NCBI GenBank assembly: GCA_963738365.1
Contig: CAVTWH010000007.1
Location: 1,240,001-1,304,000, forward strand
Length of the DNA: 64,000 nucleotides
Direction: 5' to 3'
Source of the DNA: CAVTWH01 sp963738365
GTDB lineage: Bacteria; Actinomycetota; Actinomycetes; Mycobacteriales; Micromonosporaceae
The notes beneath the pieces are model-generated. The model had not been told where the DNA came from. It made no database searches and saw nothing but the letters and a program-made list of their open reading frames with translations. The translations under genes were made by a program, and so were the position numbers. Position 1 is the stretch's first letter; each line of letters begins with the position of its first letter. Shown in pieces: positions 7,696 through 16,359 of this stretch.

Positions 7696-10311
7696 ATGGC
7701 CAGCACGGGTGTACCGACGGCCGGTGAGCTGCGCGGGCGCCGCCGCGACCCGGCCGGGCTGACCGGCGCCGAGGCCGCCGCGCGGCTGCGCCGCGACGGA
7801 CCCAACGCGCTGCCCACCCGGCCCCGCACGCCGCTGTGGCGCCGGGTACTGATCCAGCTGCGCGATCCACTGGTCATGGTGCTGCTGGTGGCCGTGGCCC
7901 TCACCGTGTTCACCGGGGACTGGGCAGACGCGGCCGTCATCGCGCTGGTCATCGTCGTCAACACCAGCGTCGGGGTGGTTCAGGAGATCAAGGCCGACCG
8001 GTCGATCACGGCGCTGGCCGTGATGACCGCGCCGGAGGCTGTGGTCGTGCGTGACGGCCGGCAGCAGCCGGTCCCGGTCGCCGGGGTCGTGCTGGGGGAC
8101 CTGCTGGTACTCGCCGAGGGGGACATCGTGGCCGCCGACGCGACCGTGGTGGAGGCCGCCGCCCTGCTGCTGGACGAGGCGGCGTTGACCGGCGAGTCGG
8201 TCCCGGTCGACAAGCGTGCGGCGGACGCCGGCCGGTCCGGCGACACGGTGGCCGCCGGCACAGTCGTGGTACGCGGCCGGGGCCGTGCCGTGGTGACCGC
8301 CATCGGCGCCGACAGCGCGATGGGCCGGATCGCCGGCCTGCTGGCGGGCGGCTCGGGACCGACGCCACTACAGCGCCGACTCGTCGGGGTCGGGCAGGTG
8401 CTGGCCGTGGCCGCGGTGCTGCTCTGCGCCGTGGTACTCGTCCTGGGCCTGATCCGCGGCGAACCCCTGGAGCTCATGGTGGTCGCGGCGATCAGTCTCG
8501 CGGTGGCCGCCGTGCCGGAGTCGCTGCCGGCCGTGGTCACGCTCGCCCTGGCGCTCGGTGCCCGGCGGATGGCTGCCCGCCGGGCGCTCATCCGCCGGCT
8601 GCCCGCCGTGGAGACACTCGGCTCGGTAACCGTCCTCGCCACCGACAAGACCGGCACCCTCACCACCGGCCGGATGGTGGTCCGGCGGGTGTGGACCCCC
8701 GCGGGCGTGGCCGAACTCGACGGCGACGGCTATGCGCCGGAGGGCGTCGTACGCCGCGCCGGGGCGCCGGTCACCGGCCGGAGCGCGCCCGACGTCGTGG
8801 ACCTGCTCACCGCCGCCGCGCTCTGCACCGATGCGACGCTGGCGCCACCGGCCGAACCGGGTGGCGAATGGGGCGCGCTCGGCGACCCGACCGAGTCCGC
8901 GCTGCTCGCGGCGGCGGGCAAGGTCGGCGTGCAGCCGGACGCCGTCAAGGCGGCCCTGCCGCGGCTGCGCGAGGTGCCCTTCGACAGCGACCGCAAGCGG
9001 ATGACCACCGTGCACCAGCGGCCCGGTGGCGGCACCCGGATCATCTGCAAAGGCGCCCCCGAGGCGCTGCTGGAGCAGGATGTCCTCGACGAGCCCGGCG
9101 AATCTCTCGAGCACGCCCGGGCGGCCGCCCAGGCGCTCGCCGACCACGGTTACCGGGTGCTGGCGGTGGCCCGGTCCGACCACGGCGGCGTGCCGCCGGT
9201 GCACGCCTGGGAGCACGGGATGCGGCTACTCGGCCTGGTCGGCATCCGTGACCCCGCCCGCGCCTCGGCCGCCCGCACGGTGGCCGCCTTGCGGGGCGCC
9301 GGCATCACGCCGGTCCTCATCACCGGCGACCATCCGGCGACCGCCCGGGCGGTCGCCGTCGAGGTGGGCATCATCGCCGACGGCGGCGACGTGGTCGACT
9401 GCCGGCAGCTGGCCGGCATCGCGGCGGAGCGGCTGGCCGGGGCACGGGTGTTCGCCCGGGCCACACCGCAGCAGAAGCTCGACATCATCGCGGCCCGGCA
9501 GGCGGCCGGCAACGTGGTCGCGATGACCGGTGACGGCGTCAACGACGGTCCGGCCCTGCGCCACGCCGACATCGGGGTGGCGATGGGGCTGCGCGGCACC
9601 GAAGTGGCCCGGCAGGCCGCCGACCTGGTGCTGGCCGACGACGAACTGGGCACCGTGGTCGCTGCCGCCGAGGAGGGTCGGCGGGTCTACGCCAACATCC
9701 GCCGCTTCCTGCTCTACGGGCTGGCCGGCGGGTCCGCGGAGATCGCGGTGATGCTCGCCGGCCCGTTCCTGGGGCTGTCCCTGGTGCTGCTGCCTGCTCA
9801 GATCCTGTGGGTCAACCTGCTCACCCACGGCCTGCCGGGAGTCGCGCTGGGCAGCGAGCCCGCGCCCCCGGACGTCATGCGCCGCCCACCGCGCCCGCCG
9901 GCCGAGTCGGTTCTCGGTGCCGGGCTGTGGCAGCGCATCCTGCGGGTCGGCGCGGTGATCGCCGCGGTCACCCTGGGCATCGCCGTCTGGGCACACGGTA
10001 CCGGCCGGCCCTGGCAGTCGTTGGCGTTCTTCGCCCTCGGCGCCACCCAGCTGGCCGTCGCGCTGGGCTCCCGCGCCCGCCCGGGTACCCGGGCCAACCC
10101 CCTGCTGCCGCTGGCCGTCGCCGGTGCGTTCGGGCTGCAGCTGGCCGGGCTGTACCTGCCGTTCCTCAACGACCTGCTCGGCACGCAGCCGGTACGCGCC
10201 ACCGACCTGCTGGTCATCTGCGCCCTGTCCAGCCTGGGCTACGCGGCCGTCCGGCTGGACCGGGTGCTGCACCGCGACCGGCCGGTTCCCGCCCCGGGAA
10301 GCAGCGCGTGA
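7696..10311 (+). CDS. P2-type cation-transporting ATPase
   Basis: The 871-residue membrane pump has the N-terminal cation-ATPase domain, two early TM helices, the actuator motif LTGESVPVDK (about 164-173), TM4 with VPESLPAVV, the phosphorylation site DKTGTLT (about 317), a nucleotide domain containing ICKGAPE, the hinge MTGDGVNDGPAL and six C-terminal helices. P2 pumps move Ca2+, Mn2+ or monovalent cations out of the cytoplasm using ATP. TM4 keeps the Pro-Glu of Ca2+ pumps, but TM6 reads NLLTHGLP where Ca2+ pumps have an Asp in place of the His, so the ion may not be Ca2+. An inverted repeat precedes the gene and a hairpin follows it. Confidence 0.92.
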   Translation: MASTGVPTAGELRGRRRDPAGLTGAEAAARLRRDGPNALPTRPRTPLWRRVLIQLRDPLVMVLLVAVALTVFTGDWADAAVIALVIVVNTSVGVVQEIKADRSITALAVMTAPEAVVVRDGRQQPVPVAGVVLGDLLVLAEGDIVAADATVVEAAALLLDEAALTGESVPVDKRAADAGRSGDTVAAGTVVVRGRGRAVVTAIGADSAMGRIAGLLAGGSGPTPLQRRLVGVGQVLAVAAVLLCAVVLVLGLIRGEPLELMVVAAISLAVAAVPESLPAVVTLALALGARRMAARRALIRRLPAVETLGSVTVLATDKTGTLTTGRMVVRRVWTPAGVAELDGDGYAPEGVVRRAGAPVTGRSAPDVVDLLTAAALCTDATLAPPAEPGGEWGALGDPTESALLAAAGKVGVQPDAVKAALPRLREVPFDSDRKRMTTVHQRPGGGTRIICKGAPEALLEQDVLDEPGESLEHARAAAQALADHGYRVLAVARSDHGGVPPVHAWEHGMRLLGLVGIRDPARASAARTVAALRGAGITPVLITGDHPATARAVAVEVGIIADGGDVVDCRQLAGIAAERLAGARVFARATPQQKLDIIAARQAAGNVVAMTGDGVNDGPALRHADIGVAMGLRGTEVARQAADLVLADDELGTVVAAAEEGRRVYANIRRFLLYGLAGGSAEIAVMLAGPFLGLSLVLLPAQILWVNLLTHGLPGVALGSEPAPPDVMRRPPRPPAESVLGAGLWQRILRVGAVIAAVTLGIAVWAHGTGRPWQSLAFFALGATQLAVALGSRARPGTRANPLLPLAVAGAFGLQLAGLYLPFLNDLLGTQPVRATDLLVICALSSLGYAAVRLDRVLHRDRPVPAPGSSA

Positions 10312-10393
10312 TGTGCGGTTCGGTGTGTCGGCTGTCGCCTGGTGCAGCGCGAGCGGGAACTGTCGCCGTACGCCCGGGAGGCGCTGCGTGAAC

Positions 10394-10424
10394 CGGGTCA
10401 CCTGATGGCGCTCGCGGTGACCCG
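10394..10424 (+). terminator. Hairpin after the ATPase gene
   Basis: CGGGTCACC and GGTGACCCG form a 9-bp perfect stem around a 13-nt loop, 80 bp after the ATPase stop. There is no T-run, as is usual in high-GC actinomycetes. Confidence 0.55.
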
Positions 10425-10509
10425 CCGGGCGGACCCGGGGGCACGGCGTCCCGGTCCGGGCCGGTGTGGTTCAGTGGGCCGTCGGCGCGGCACGCGGGTG
10501 GGGGAGGGC

Positions 10510-11331
10510 ATGGCACGCACATACCCGGTCACCACCCGCAACGCCGCCTTCCAGCAGTGGCAGGCGCTGCTGGACAACCGCACCAAACGCCAGCGCACCG
10601 GCGAGTTCCTGGTGCAGGGGGTACGCCCGGTCACCCTGGCGGTCCGCTACGGCTGGCCGGTCCGCGCCGTCCTGCACCCGCACCGGCAGCCACTGTCCGG
10701 CTGGGCCCGGGACCTCCTCGACCAGCTCCCCGACTGCGACCGCTACGCGCTCGCCCCCGAACTGCTGCAGGAGCTGGGCGGCAAGGACGAGGGGCCGCCC
10801 GAACTGCTCGCCGTCGTCGCACTGCCCACCGACGACCTGACCCGCATCCCGACCGGACCGGCCATGCTGGTACTCGTCTTCGACCGGCCGACCACGCCGG
10901 GCAACATCGGCACCCTGGTGCGCTCGGCGGACGCCTTCGGCGCCGGTGGCCTCGTCGTCACCGGCCACGCCGCCGACCCGTACGACCCGAGAGCGGTGCG
11001 GGCCAGCACCGGTTCCCTGTTCGCCGTCCCGGTGGTGCGCGCCCCGAGCCACCGCGACGTCACCGACTGGGTCGCCGCGCTGCGCCGGGACGGTACCCCC
11101 GTGCGCCTGCTCGGCACCGACGAGCAGGGCGACACCGACATCGCCGGGCACGACCTCACCGGGCCGGTGGTGATCGCGATCGGCAACGAGACCCACGGGC
11201 TCAGCTCCGCCTGGCGCGAGGCCTGCGACCGGCTGCTGCGCATCCCGATGGTCGGCGCGGCCAGCTCACTCAACGCCGCCGCGGCCGGCACCGTGCTGCT
11301 CTACGAGGCGGCCCGCCAGCGCGCCCGCTGA
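10510..11331 (+). CDS. SpoU/TrmH family RNA 2'-O-methyltransferase
   Basis: The 273-residue protein starts at ATG 10510 behind GGGGAGGG. An N-terminal RNA-binding region (residues 1-100, FLVQGVRPV) is followed by the SPOUT domain with its three motifs: FDRPTTPGNIGTLVRSADAFG, then VIAIGNETHGLS, then IPMVGAASSLNAAAAGTVLLYEA. The deep trefoil knot of this family binds S-adenosylmethionine and methylates ribose 2'-OH in rRNA or tRNA. The target nucleotide is not predictable. Some family members confer resistance to ribosome-targeting antibiotics, but nothing nearby supports that here. Confidence 0.92.
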   Translation: MARTYPVTTRNAAFQQWQALLDNRTKRQRTGEFLVQGVRPVTLAVRYGWPVRAVLHPHRQPLSGWARDLLDQLPDCDRYALAPELLQELGGKDEGPPELLAVVALPTDDLTRIPTGPAMLVLVFDRPTTPGNIGTLVRSADAFGAGGLVVTGHAADPYDPRAVRASTGSLFAVPVVRAPSHRDVTDWVAALRRDGTPVRLLGTDEQGDTDIAGHDLTGPVVIAIGNETHGLSSAWREACDRLLRIPMVGAASSLNAAAAGTVLLYEAARQRAR

Positions 11332-11346
11332 CCTGATCCGTCGGCC

Positions 11347-12303
11347 TCACCCGGTCGGGACGAGGCTGTCGTGCAGGTCGCGCATGGCCAGCACCGCCGA
11401 GCGCAGCTCCTGGAGCAGTTCGCTGGTGGTCGCCGGCCGGCCCCAGGCGGCCGCGGCGGCCGCGTCGAAGCCGACGGTCTCCACGCCGCAGCCGTACCGG
11501 CTGCCCAGTAGCCGGATGGCGGCACAGTGCTGGTGCAGCACGTACGGGTGGTTCGTGACCAGCAGCACCCGGTCGGCGGGGGTCGGCACGTGCACGTGGG
11601 TGGCCCAGCCGACGAGCGTGTCGGCGGTGTCCGCCCGCCGCGGCGGCCGGCTGGACGCCGCCGCCAGCACGTGTACCTCCCCGACGGCAGGATGGCCGCC
11701 CCAACTCTGCAGCCACCAGCCGACTCCCGCGCGCCGCGCCGTCGGCTGCCCGGGCAGCCCGAGGAACCGGCGCAGCCCCGCGACCATCATGTCGGCCTCG
11801 GTGTCCACCGGCGCCAACCCCAGGCGCAGCGCCTCGCGGTGCTCGCGGTCGTGCCGGGCGCGCTGGCTGCCCAGCCCGGTCAGGCTGCCGGCGCGCAGGC
11901 CACCGGCGAGCAGCCGGGCGGCGTAGTCGGTGCGGCCCAGCGCCACCCGGATCCCGCCACCGAGGACGATGACGTGGTGGTAGTCGTCCGCCGCGGGCCG
12001 GTCCGGGCCGCCGAGGCCGAGCGCGTCGATGAGGGTACGCAGCCGGGCATCCTGCTCGGGTGGGTAGTCGGTACCGGTGCTGTCGAAGCGCTCCCGGATG
12101 CCGGCGCGGAAGTCCCAGACCGCGGAGAAGTCGGCCAGCTGCGCCAGTGCGGCGTCGACGGGACCGTCCGGGACCGGACCGCCGAAGTGGGTGACCAGCT
12201 CTGCCAGCTCAGCTGAGGTCACCCAGCGCCGGATCGAAGCGGTCACGGCCGCCGGGTCGGGTCCGCCGGGCGGACACGGCGGCAGTGGGTACCCGATCGT
12301 CAC
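11347..12303 (-). CDS. Hypothetical protein, weakly YdcF/DUF218-like
   Basis: The 318-residue protein starts at GTG 12303 behind GGGGTGG. It has a HHVIVLGGGIRVALGRTDYAARLL strand-loop-helix near residue 120 and a later VLLVTNHPYVLHQHCAAIRLLG, an arrangement reminiscent of YdcF/DUF218 proteins (a VLGGG loop and a VTSpyH-like loop). I do not recognise it firmly. No signal peptide or TM segment is visible. It is divergent from an APH-like kinase gene. Confidence 0.75.
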   Translation of the reverse strand: MTIGYPLPPCPPGGPDPAAVTASIRRWVTSAELAELVTHFGGPVPDGPVDAALAQLADFSAVWDFRAGIRERFDSTGTDYPPEQDARLRTLIDALGLGGPDRPAADDYHHVIVLGGGIRVALGRTDYAARLLAGGLRAGSLTGLGSQRARHDREHREALRLGLAPVDTEADMMVAGLRRFLGLPGQPTARRAGVGWWLQSWGGHPAVGEVHVLAAASSRPPRRADTADTLVGWATHVHVPTPADRVLLVTNHPYVLHQHCAAIRLLGSRYGCGVETVGFDAAAAAAWGRPATTSELLQELRSAVLAMRDLHDSLVPTG

Positions 12304-12434
12304 GCATCCACCCCAGTTCTCGCCGTAGCAGCGGACCCGCACAGTACAAGAGGATCTGTCAGACGCTGACGGAAGGCTGGGCCGCCGGACAACGGCGAAC
12401 CCGGGCCCACGGCCGACGAGGAGGTTCATCCCGG

Positions 12435-13307
12435 ATGACCGGAGCCGACGACACCGCGGCCGCGCTGGCCGGCATGTCCGCGCGGCAGCGGGCGCTGCTC
12501 GATCGGTGGCTGCCCGGCGCCCGCGTCGAGCGCAACCACAGCTGGGGTCTGGTGGAGACCACAGTCCTGGAGCTGACCTGCGCCGGGTCACGGTTCATCG
12601 GCAAAGCCGGCGGCCCCACCGACCGGCACATCGAGCGTGAGCTGTACGCCCATCGCCACTGGTTGGCGGCGTGGACCAGGGCAGGCCGGGCACCGCTGCT
12701 GGAGCACGGCGACGTCGAGGCCAAGCTCCTCGTCACCCGGTACCTGCCGGGTGAGCTGGTACTCGGTAGCCGGTACGCCGACGCCGCCCCGACCTACCGG
12801 CAGGCCGGCGAGCTGCTCGCCGCCCTGCACGGACAGGTCGCGGTGACCGACGACGACTATGAACGGCGGGCCAACGCGAAAGCGCTCGCCTGGCTCGACG
12901 GTCCACACCGGATCGCCGCCGCCGCGGCCCGGCGGCTGCGCGCCGAGATCGGCGGGTGGCCCACGCCGGCCGCCACCCTGGTCCCCACGCACGGCGACTG
13001 GCAGCCCCGCAACTGGCTGATCCACCGGGGCACCGTCAGCGTCATCGACTTCGGTCGCGCGGCCCTGCGGCCGGCACTGTCCGACTTCGTCCGGCTGGCA
13101 GGCGGTGACTTCCGGCGCGACGCGCGGCTGGCGGCCGCCTTCCTCGACGGGTACGGCGACGACCCGCGCGAGGCGGGCGCGTGGCACCGCGAACAGGTGC
13201 GCGAGGCGGTGGCCACCGCCGCCTGGGCTCACCGGGTGGGGGACGCGGGCTTCGAAGCGCACGGGCACCGCCTGATCGCCGAGCTGCTGGCCACCCTGCC
13301 GGGCTAA
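12435..13307 (+). CDS. Aminoglycoside phosphotransferase (APH) family kinase
   Basis: The 290-residue protein has the protein-kinase-like fold of APH enzymes: a Lys in FIGKAGGPT (N-lobe), the catalytic loop THGDWQPRNW (HxDxxxxN, about residue 187) and the metal-binding VIDFGRA (about residue 203). The family transfers phosphate from ATP to antibiotics, choline, homoserine or other small alcohols; the substrate here is unknown and resistance should not be assumed. The ATG at 12435 has GAGGAGG about 12 bases upstream. It diverges from the YdcF-like gene. Confidence 0.85.
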   Translation: MTGADDTAAALAGMSARQRALLDRWLPGARVERNHSWGLVETTVLELTCAGSRFIGKAGGPTDRHIERELYAHRHWLAAWTRAGRAPLLEHGDVEAKLLVTRYLPGELVLGSRYADAAPTYRQAGELLAALHGQVAVTDDDYERRANAKALAWLDGPHRIAAAAARRLRAEIGGWPTPAATLVPTHGDWQPRNWLIHRGTVSVIDFGRAALRPALSDFVRLAGGDFRRDARLAAAFLDGYGDDPREAGAWHREQVREAVATAAWAHRVGDAGFEAHGHRLIAELLATLPG

Positions 13308-13338
13308 CGGCGCCCGGTTGCCGTGCGATCATCGGGCG

Positions 13339-14274
13339 GTGACCCTCGCGTCGAGGTACGTCGATTTCGCTGTGCGCGAGGCCCGGGGCGTGTCGCCCGC
13401 GTACGAGCGGCTGGCGCTGGCCATCTCCCGGGACGAGGCGATCCTGGCGCTGCTGGCCACGCTGCCCGCCGCCAAACGGCAGCCGAACCTGCTGCTGGCC
13501 GTGGTACGGCTGCTCGGCGGACCGGTCGACGACCCGGCCGCGTTCCACGACTTCACGGTGGCGAACTGGCCGGCCGTGGCGGCGCAGGTCGGCGCCCGTT
13601 CGACGCAGACCAACGAGGTCGGCCGGTGCGCACTGCTACTGCCGGTACTCGCCGCGCTGCCGCAGCCGGTGGCGCTGCTGGAAGTGGGCGCCGCCGCCGG
13701 GCTGGGGCTCTACCCCGATCGCTACCGCTACCGCTACGGCGTCGACCAGATCGGTACCAGCGGGCCGGTCCTGGACTGCCAACTGACCGGGACGCCCCCA
13801 CCCACCCGCCTGCCCGAGGTGGCCTGGCGGGCCGGACTGGACCTGAACCCGCTGCGGCTGTCGGACCCGGCCGACCTGGCCTGGCTGGAGGCGCTGATCT
13901 GGCCGGAGCACCGGCACCGGCGGGACCGGCTGCGCGCGGCGGTGGCCGTGGCCGCGGCCGACCCGCCCCGGCTGCTGCCCGGTGACCTGGTCGACGACGT
14001 GCCGGCCCTGGCCGCCGAGGCGCCGGCCGGCGCCACCCTGGTGGTCTTCCACACCTCGGTGCTCTACCAGGTGCCGCCGGACCGCCGGGCGACCTTTGTG
14101 GACCTGGTGACCCGGCTGCCCGGCCACTGGATCTCGGTCGAGGCGCCCGATGTCCTGTCCTACCACGGGCTACCCCCGGCGCCGGGGCCGCAGCTGCACA
14201 ACGTGCTCGCCCTCGACGGCGCACCACTGGCCTGGACCGGTGGACACGGCCAGGCGATGACCTGGTTCGGCTGA
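13339..14274 (+). CDS. DUF2332 family protein
   Basis: The 311-residue protein matches DUF2332: ARGVSPAYERLALAI at the start, QTNEVGRCALLLPVLA, LLEVGAAAGLGLYPDRYRYRYG in the middle and a C-terminal VVFHTSVLYQVP. The EVGAAAGL segment resembles the glycine-rich loop of Rossmann methyltransferases, so SAM binding is possible but unproven. The start is GTG 13339, with GATCAT six bases upstream, consistent with a leaderless transcript. It is followed after 34 bp by the RmlD-like gene on the same strand. Confidence 0.85.
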   Translation: MTLASRYVDFAVREARGVSPAYERLALAISRDEAILALLATLPAAKRQPNLLLAVVRLLGGPVDDPAAFHDFTVANWPAVAAQVGARSTQTNEVGRCALLLPVLAALPQPVALLEVGAAAGLGLYPDRYRYRYGVDQIGTSGPVLDCQLTGTPPPTRLPEVAWRAGLDLNPLRLSDPADLAWLEALIWPEHRHRRDRLRAAVAVAAADPPRLLPGDLVDDVPALAAEAPAGATLVVFHTSVLYQVPPDRRATFVDLVTRLPGHWISVEAPDVLSYHGLPPAPGPQLHNVLALDGAPLAWTGGHGQAMTWFG

Positions 14275-14296
14275 CCGGGTGGCGCCTTCGGCGCTG

Positions 14297-14302
14297 TAGC
14301 GT
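14297..14302 (+). promoter_or_regulatory. -10 box of a leaderless promoter
   Basis: TAGCGT six bases before the GTG at 14309. The same hexamer precedes the kinase gene at 56493 by seven bases. Confidence 0.55.
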
Positions 14303-14308
14303 GACCGG

Positions 14309-15142
14309 GTGGATCTCCTGGTGGTGGGCGGCAGCGGCTTTCTCGGTCTGGAGATCACCCGGCAGGCGGTGCGCGCGGGGCACCGGGTGGCGGCGACGTA
14401 CCACAGCCGCCCGCCGACGGTCGCCGGCATGGACTGGCACCGGCTGGACATCCGTCGCCGCGACGACGCCAGCGCGCTGGCGCTCGCCCTGCGCCCGGGC
14501 GCCATCGTGAACGCGGCGTACCGGCAGAGCGACTGGGCGACGACCGCCGACGGCGGCGCGCACGTGGCCCTCGCCGCCGCAGCGGCCGGAGCGCACCTCG
14601 TGCACGTCTCCACCGACGTCGTCTTCTCCGGGGCGAGGCCCGGCTACGACGAGACGCACCCCCCCGACCCGGTCTCGCCGTACGGCGCCGCCAAGGCCGC
14701 CGCCGAGACGGCGGTGAAGGCCGTCGCGCCGGGCGCCGCCGTGGCCCGTACCTCGCTGATCATCGGTGCCGGCGACTCCCCGCCCGAGCGGTTCGTGCAC
14801 GCGCTGGCCGCCGGTGCCGCGTCCGGTGTGCTGTTCACCGACGACGTGCGTTGCCCGGTGCAGGTCAGCGACCTGGCCGCCGCGCTGCTCGAACTGGCCG
14901 CCGGGTCGTACTCCGGCGGGTGGCACCTGGCCGGCGCGGACGCCGTCAGCCGGCACGAGCTGGGGCTGCTGATCGCCCGCCGGGACGGCCTGGACCCGAC
15001 CGCCCTGCCGACCGGGCTGCGCGCCGAATCCGGTCTGCCGGGGCCGCTCGACGTGCGGCTGGACAGCTCCGCCGCCCGGGCCCGGCTGGGCACCCGGCTG
15101 CGCGGCGCACGGGAATTCCTGGCCCCGCCCGCTACCGGATGA
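14309..15142 (+). CDS. RmlD-like NAD(P)-dependent sugar-nucleotide/lactam reductase
   Basis: The 277-residue extended SDR has VVGGSGFLGLEITRQA at the N-terminus, IVNAAYRQSDW, the HVSTDVVFSG motif and an intact catalytic YGAAKAAAE. This matches dTDP-4-dehydrorhamnose reductase (RmlD) relatives, which reduce a keto group on a nucleotide sugar. No other deoxysugar genes are nearby, so the true substrate is uncertain. The GTG start at 14309 sits six bases after a TAGCGT box. The 3' end overlaps the convergent amidohydrolase gene by 11 bp. Confidence 0.85.
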   Translation: MDLLVVGGSGFLGLEITRQAVRAGHRVAATYHSRPPTVAGMDWHRLDIRRRDDASALALALRPGAIVNAAYRQSDWATTADGGAHVALAAAAAGAHLVHVSTDVVFSGARPGYDETHPPDPVSPYGAAKAAAETAVKAVAPGAAVARTSLIIGAGDSPPERFVHALAAGAASGVLFTDDVRCPVQVSDLAAALLELAAGSYSGGWHLAGADAVSRHELGLLIARRDGLDPTALPTGLRAESGLPGPLDVRLDSSAARARLGTRLRGAREFLAPPATG

Positions 15143-16178
15143 CCCGGCCGCGCAGCACGATGCGGGACGGTCGGCGCAGCACTTGCGGGCTGCGGGTCGG
15201 GTCGTCGTCGTAGGCCACCAGGTCGGCCGGGGCGCCGTCGGTCAGGCCGGGCAGGCCGAGCCAGGCGCGAGCCGTCCAGCTGGCCGCTCCGAGCGCCGCC
15301 TCCGCCGGCAAACCGGCCCGCAGCAGCCAGTCGACCTCACCGGCGACGGCGCCGAAAGGCAGCGAGTCGGTACCGGCGAGCACGGTCACCCCCGCCTCGT
15401 ACGCCGCCCGCGCGGTCGGCAGCAGGGCGTCCCAGCCGGCGAGCCACCAGTCCCGCCGGGGGCTGACCGGCCGGGCCCGCACGGCGTCGAACGCCGAGCC
15501 GAAGGCGGTGAGGGTCGGTACCAGTGCGGTGCCCTGGGCGGCCATCCGGTCCAGCAGGGCCGGGTCGAGGTTCATGCCGTGTTCGATGCTGTCCGCGCCG
15601 GCCAGGACGGCGTTGCGGCAGCCGTCCGCGGTCTGGCAGTGCACGGCCACCCGGCCGCCGGCTGCGTGCACCGCCGCGACGGCGGCGGTGAGCGGCTCCA
15701 GCGGTACCGGCGGATCGTCGTGTCCCCAGTCACCGATGACCTTGCACCAGCCGTCCCCGGCCGCGGCCTCCTCCACGCAGGCGCTGACCAGCTCCGCTTC
15801 CGTGACGTCCCGGCCCCAGCCGGGGAAGAACCGGCCGGGGGTGGCCAGCCAGCGGCCGGCGGAGCGCACGCGCGGCAGGTCCGGGTCCCCGCCCACCCAG
15901 CCGGGCAGCCGCGCCGCGGTGCCGGGGGTGCGCACGGCCAGCACGCCCGCGTCGCGCTGCTCGATCAGGTGGCGGCGCAGCAGTTCCTCGTCCAACGCGT
16001 CGCCCGGCTGCTCGGCGCCCGGGTGGGTGTGCACGTCGACCAGGCCCGGCACCAGCCAGCCGCCGTCGACCACGGTCTGCGCCCCGGCCACCGGTTCGGC
16101 GCGCAGCACGCCGTCGTGGATCCAGAGTTCCCGCTCGACCCGTTCGGGTAGCACGATGCCCCGTACCCGCAGCGCCAT
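15132..16178 (-). CDS. Metal-dependent amidohydrolase
   Basis: The 348-residue protein starts at ATG 16178 behind GGGGTGGG. It shows the amidohydrolase metal ligands in order: VDVHTHPG (HxH), VAVHCQT (His), SIEHGMNL (His) and AGTDSLPFG (Asp). The small beta-sandwich is formed by the first 50 and last 40 residues (GAPADLVAYDDDP). Such enzymes hydrolyse cyclic amides, imides or related C-N bonds with a one- or two-metal centre. A lysine that could carry a bridging carbamate is seen in GWCKVIGDWGH. The substrate is not predictable. Confidence 0.88.
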   Translation of the reverse strand: MALRVRGIVLPERVERELWIHDGVLRAEPVAGAQTVVDGGWLVPGLVDVHTHPGAEQPGDALDEELLRRHLIEQRDAGVLAVRTPGTAARLPGWVGGDPDLPRVRSAGRWLATPGRFFPGWGRDVTEAELVSACVEEAAAGDGWCKVIGDWGHDDPPVPLEPLTAAVAAVHAAGGRVAVHCQTADGCRNAVLAGADSIEHGMNLDPALLDRMAAQGTALVPTLTAFGSAFDAVRARPVSPRRDWWLAGWDALLPTARAAYEAGVTVLAGTDSLPFGAVAGEVDWLLRAGLPAEAALGAASWTARAWLGLPGLTDGAPADLVAYDDDPTRSPQVLRRPSRIVLRGRVIR

Positions 16179-16284
16179 CGCCCACCCCGTCCACTCCGGC
16201 GACGATCTCCGGCCGCCCAGCGTAGTCGATCCAGACATGAGCATGTCTCGTACCGACCGTGGCCCTACATCCAGTGGGATCACA

Positions 16285-16317
16285 ATTCACGTACAGGTCA
16301 CCTGCGGGTCAGTCACC
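16285..16317 (+). promoter_or_regulatory. Predicted PHO box (PhoP direct repeats)
   Basis: Three units at 11-bp spacing begin at 16285 (ATTCACG), 16296 (GGTCACC) and 16307 (GGTCAGT). They match the actinomycete PhoP direct-repeat consensus GTTCACC plus four bases. A TACCGT at 16324-16329 could be the -10. The site lies 43-75 bp before the phosphoesterase start, which makes phosphate-starvation control likely. Confidence 0.65.
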
Positions 16318-16359
16318 CCGGGTTACCGTGCGGCGTTCCCCTGGAAGAGGAGGTCCCCG

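Noticed and set aside
12435..13307. Aminoglycoside resistance gene
   Set aside because: APH-fold kinases act on many substrates, and there is no resistance-gene context or mobile element nearby.
15508..16359. Longer N-terminus for the phosphoesterase
   Set aside because: The extension runs through the amidohydrolase gene and the PHO box; the GTG at 16360 has a ribosome site and gives a proper signal peptide.
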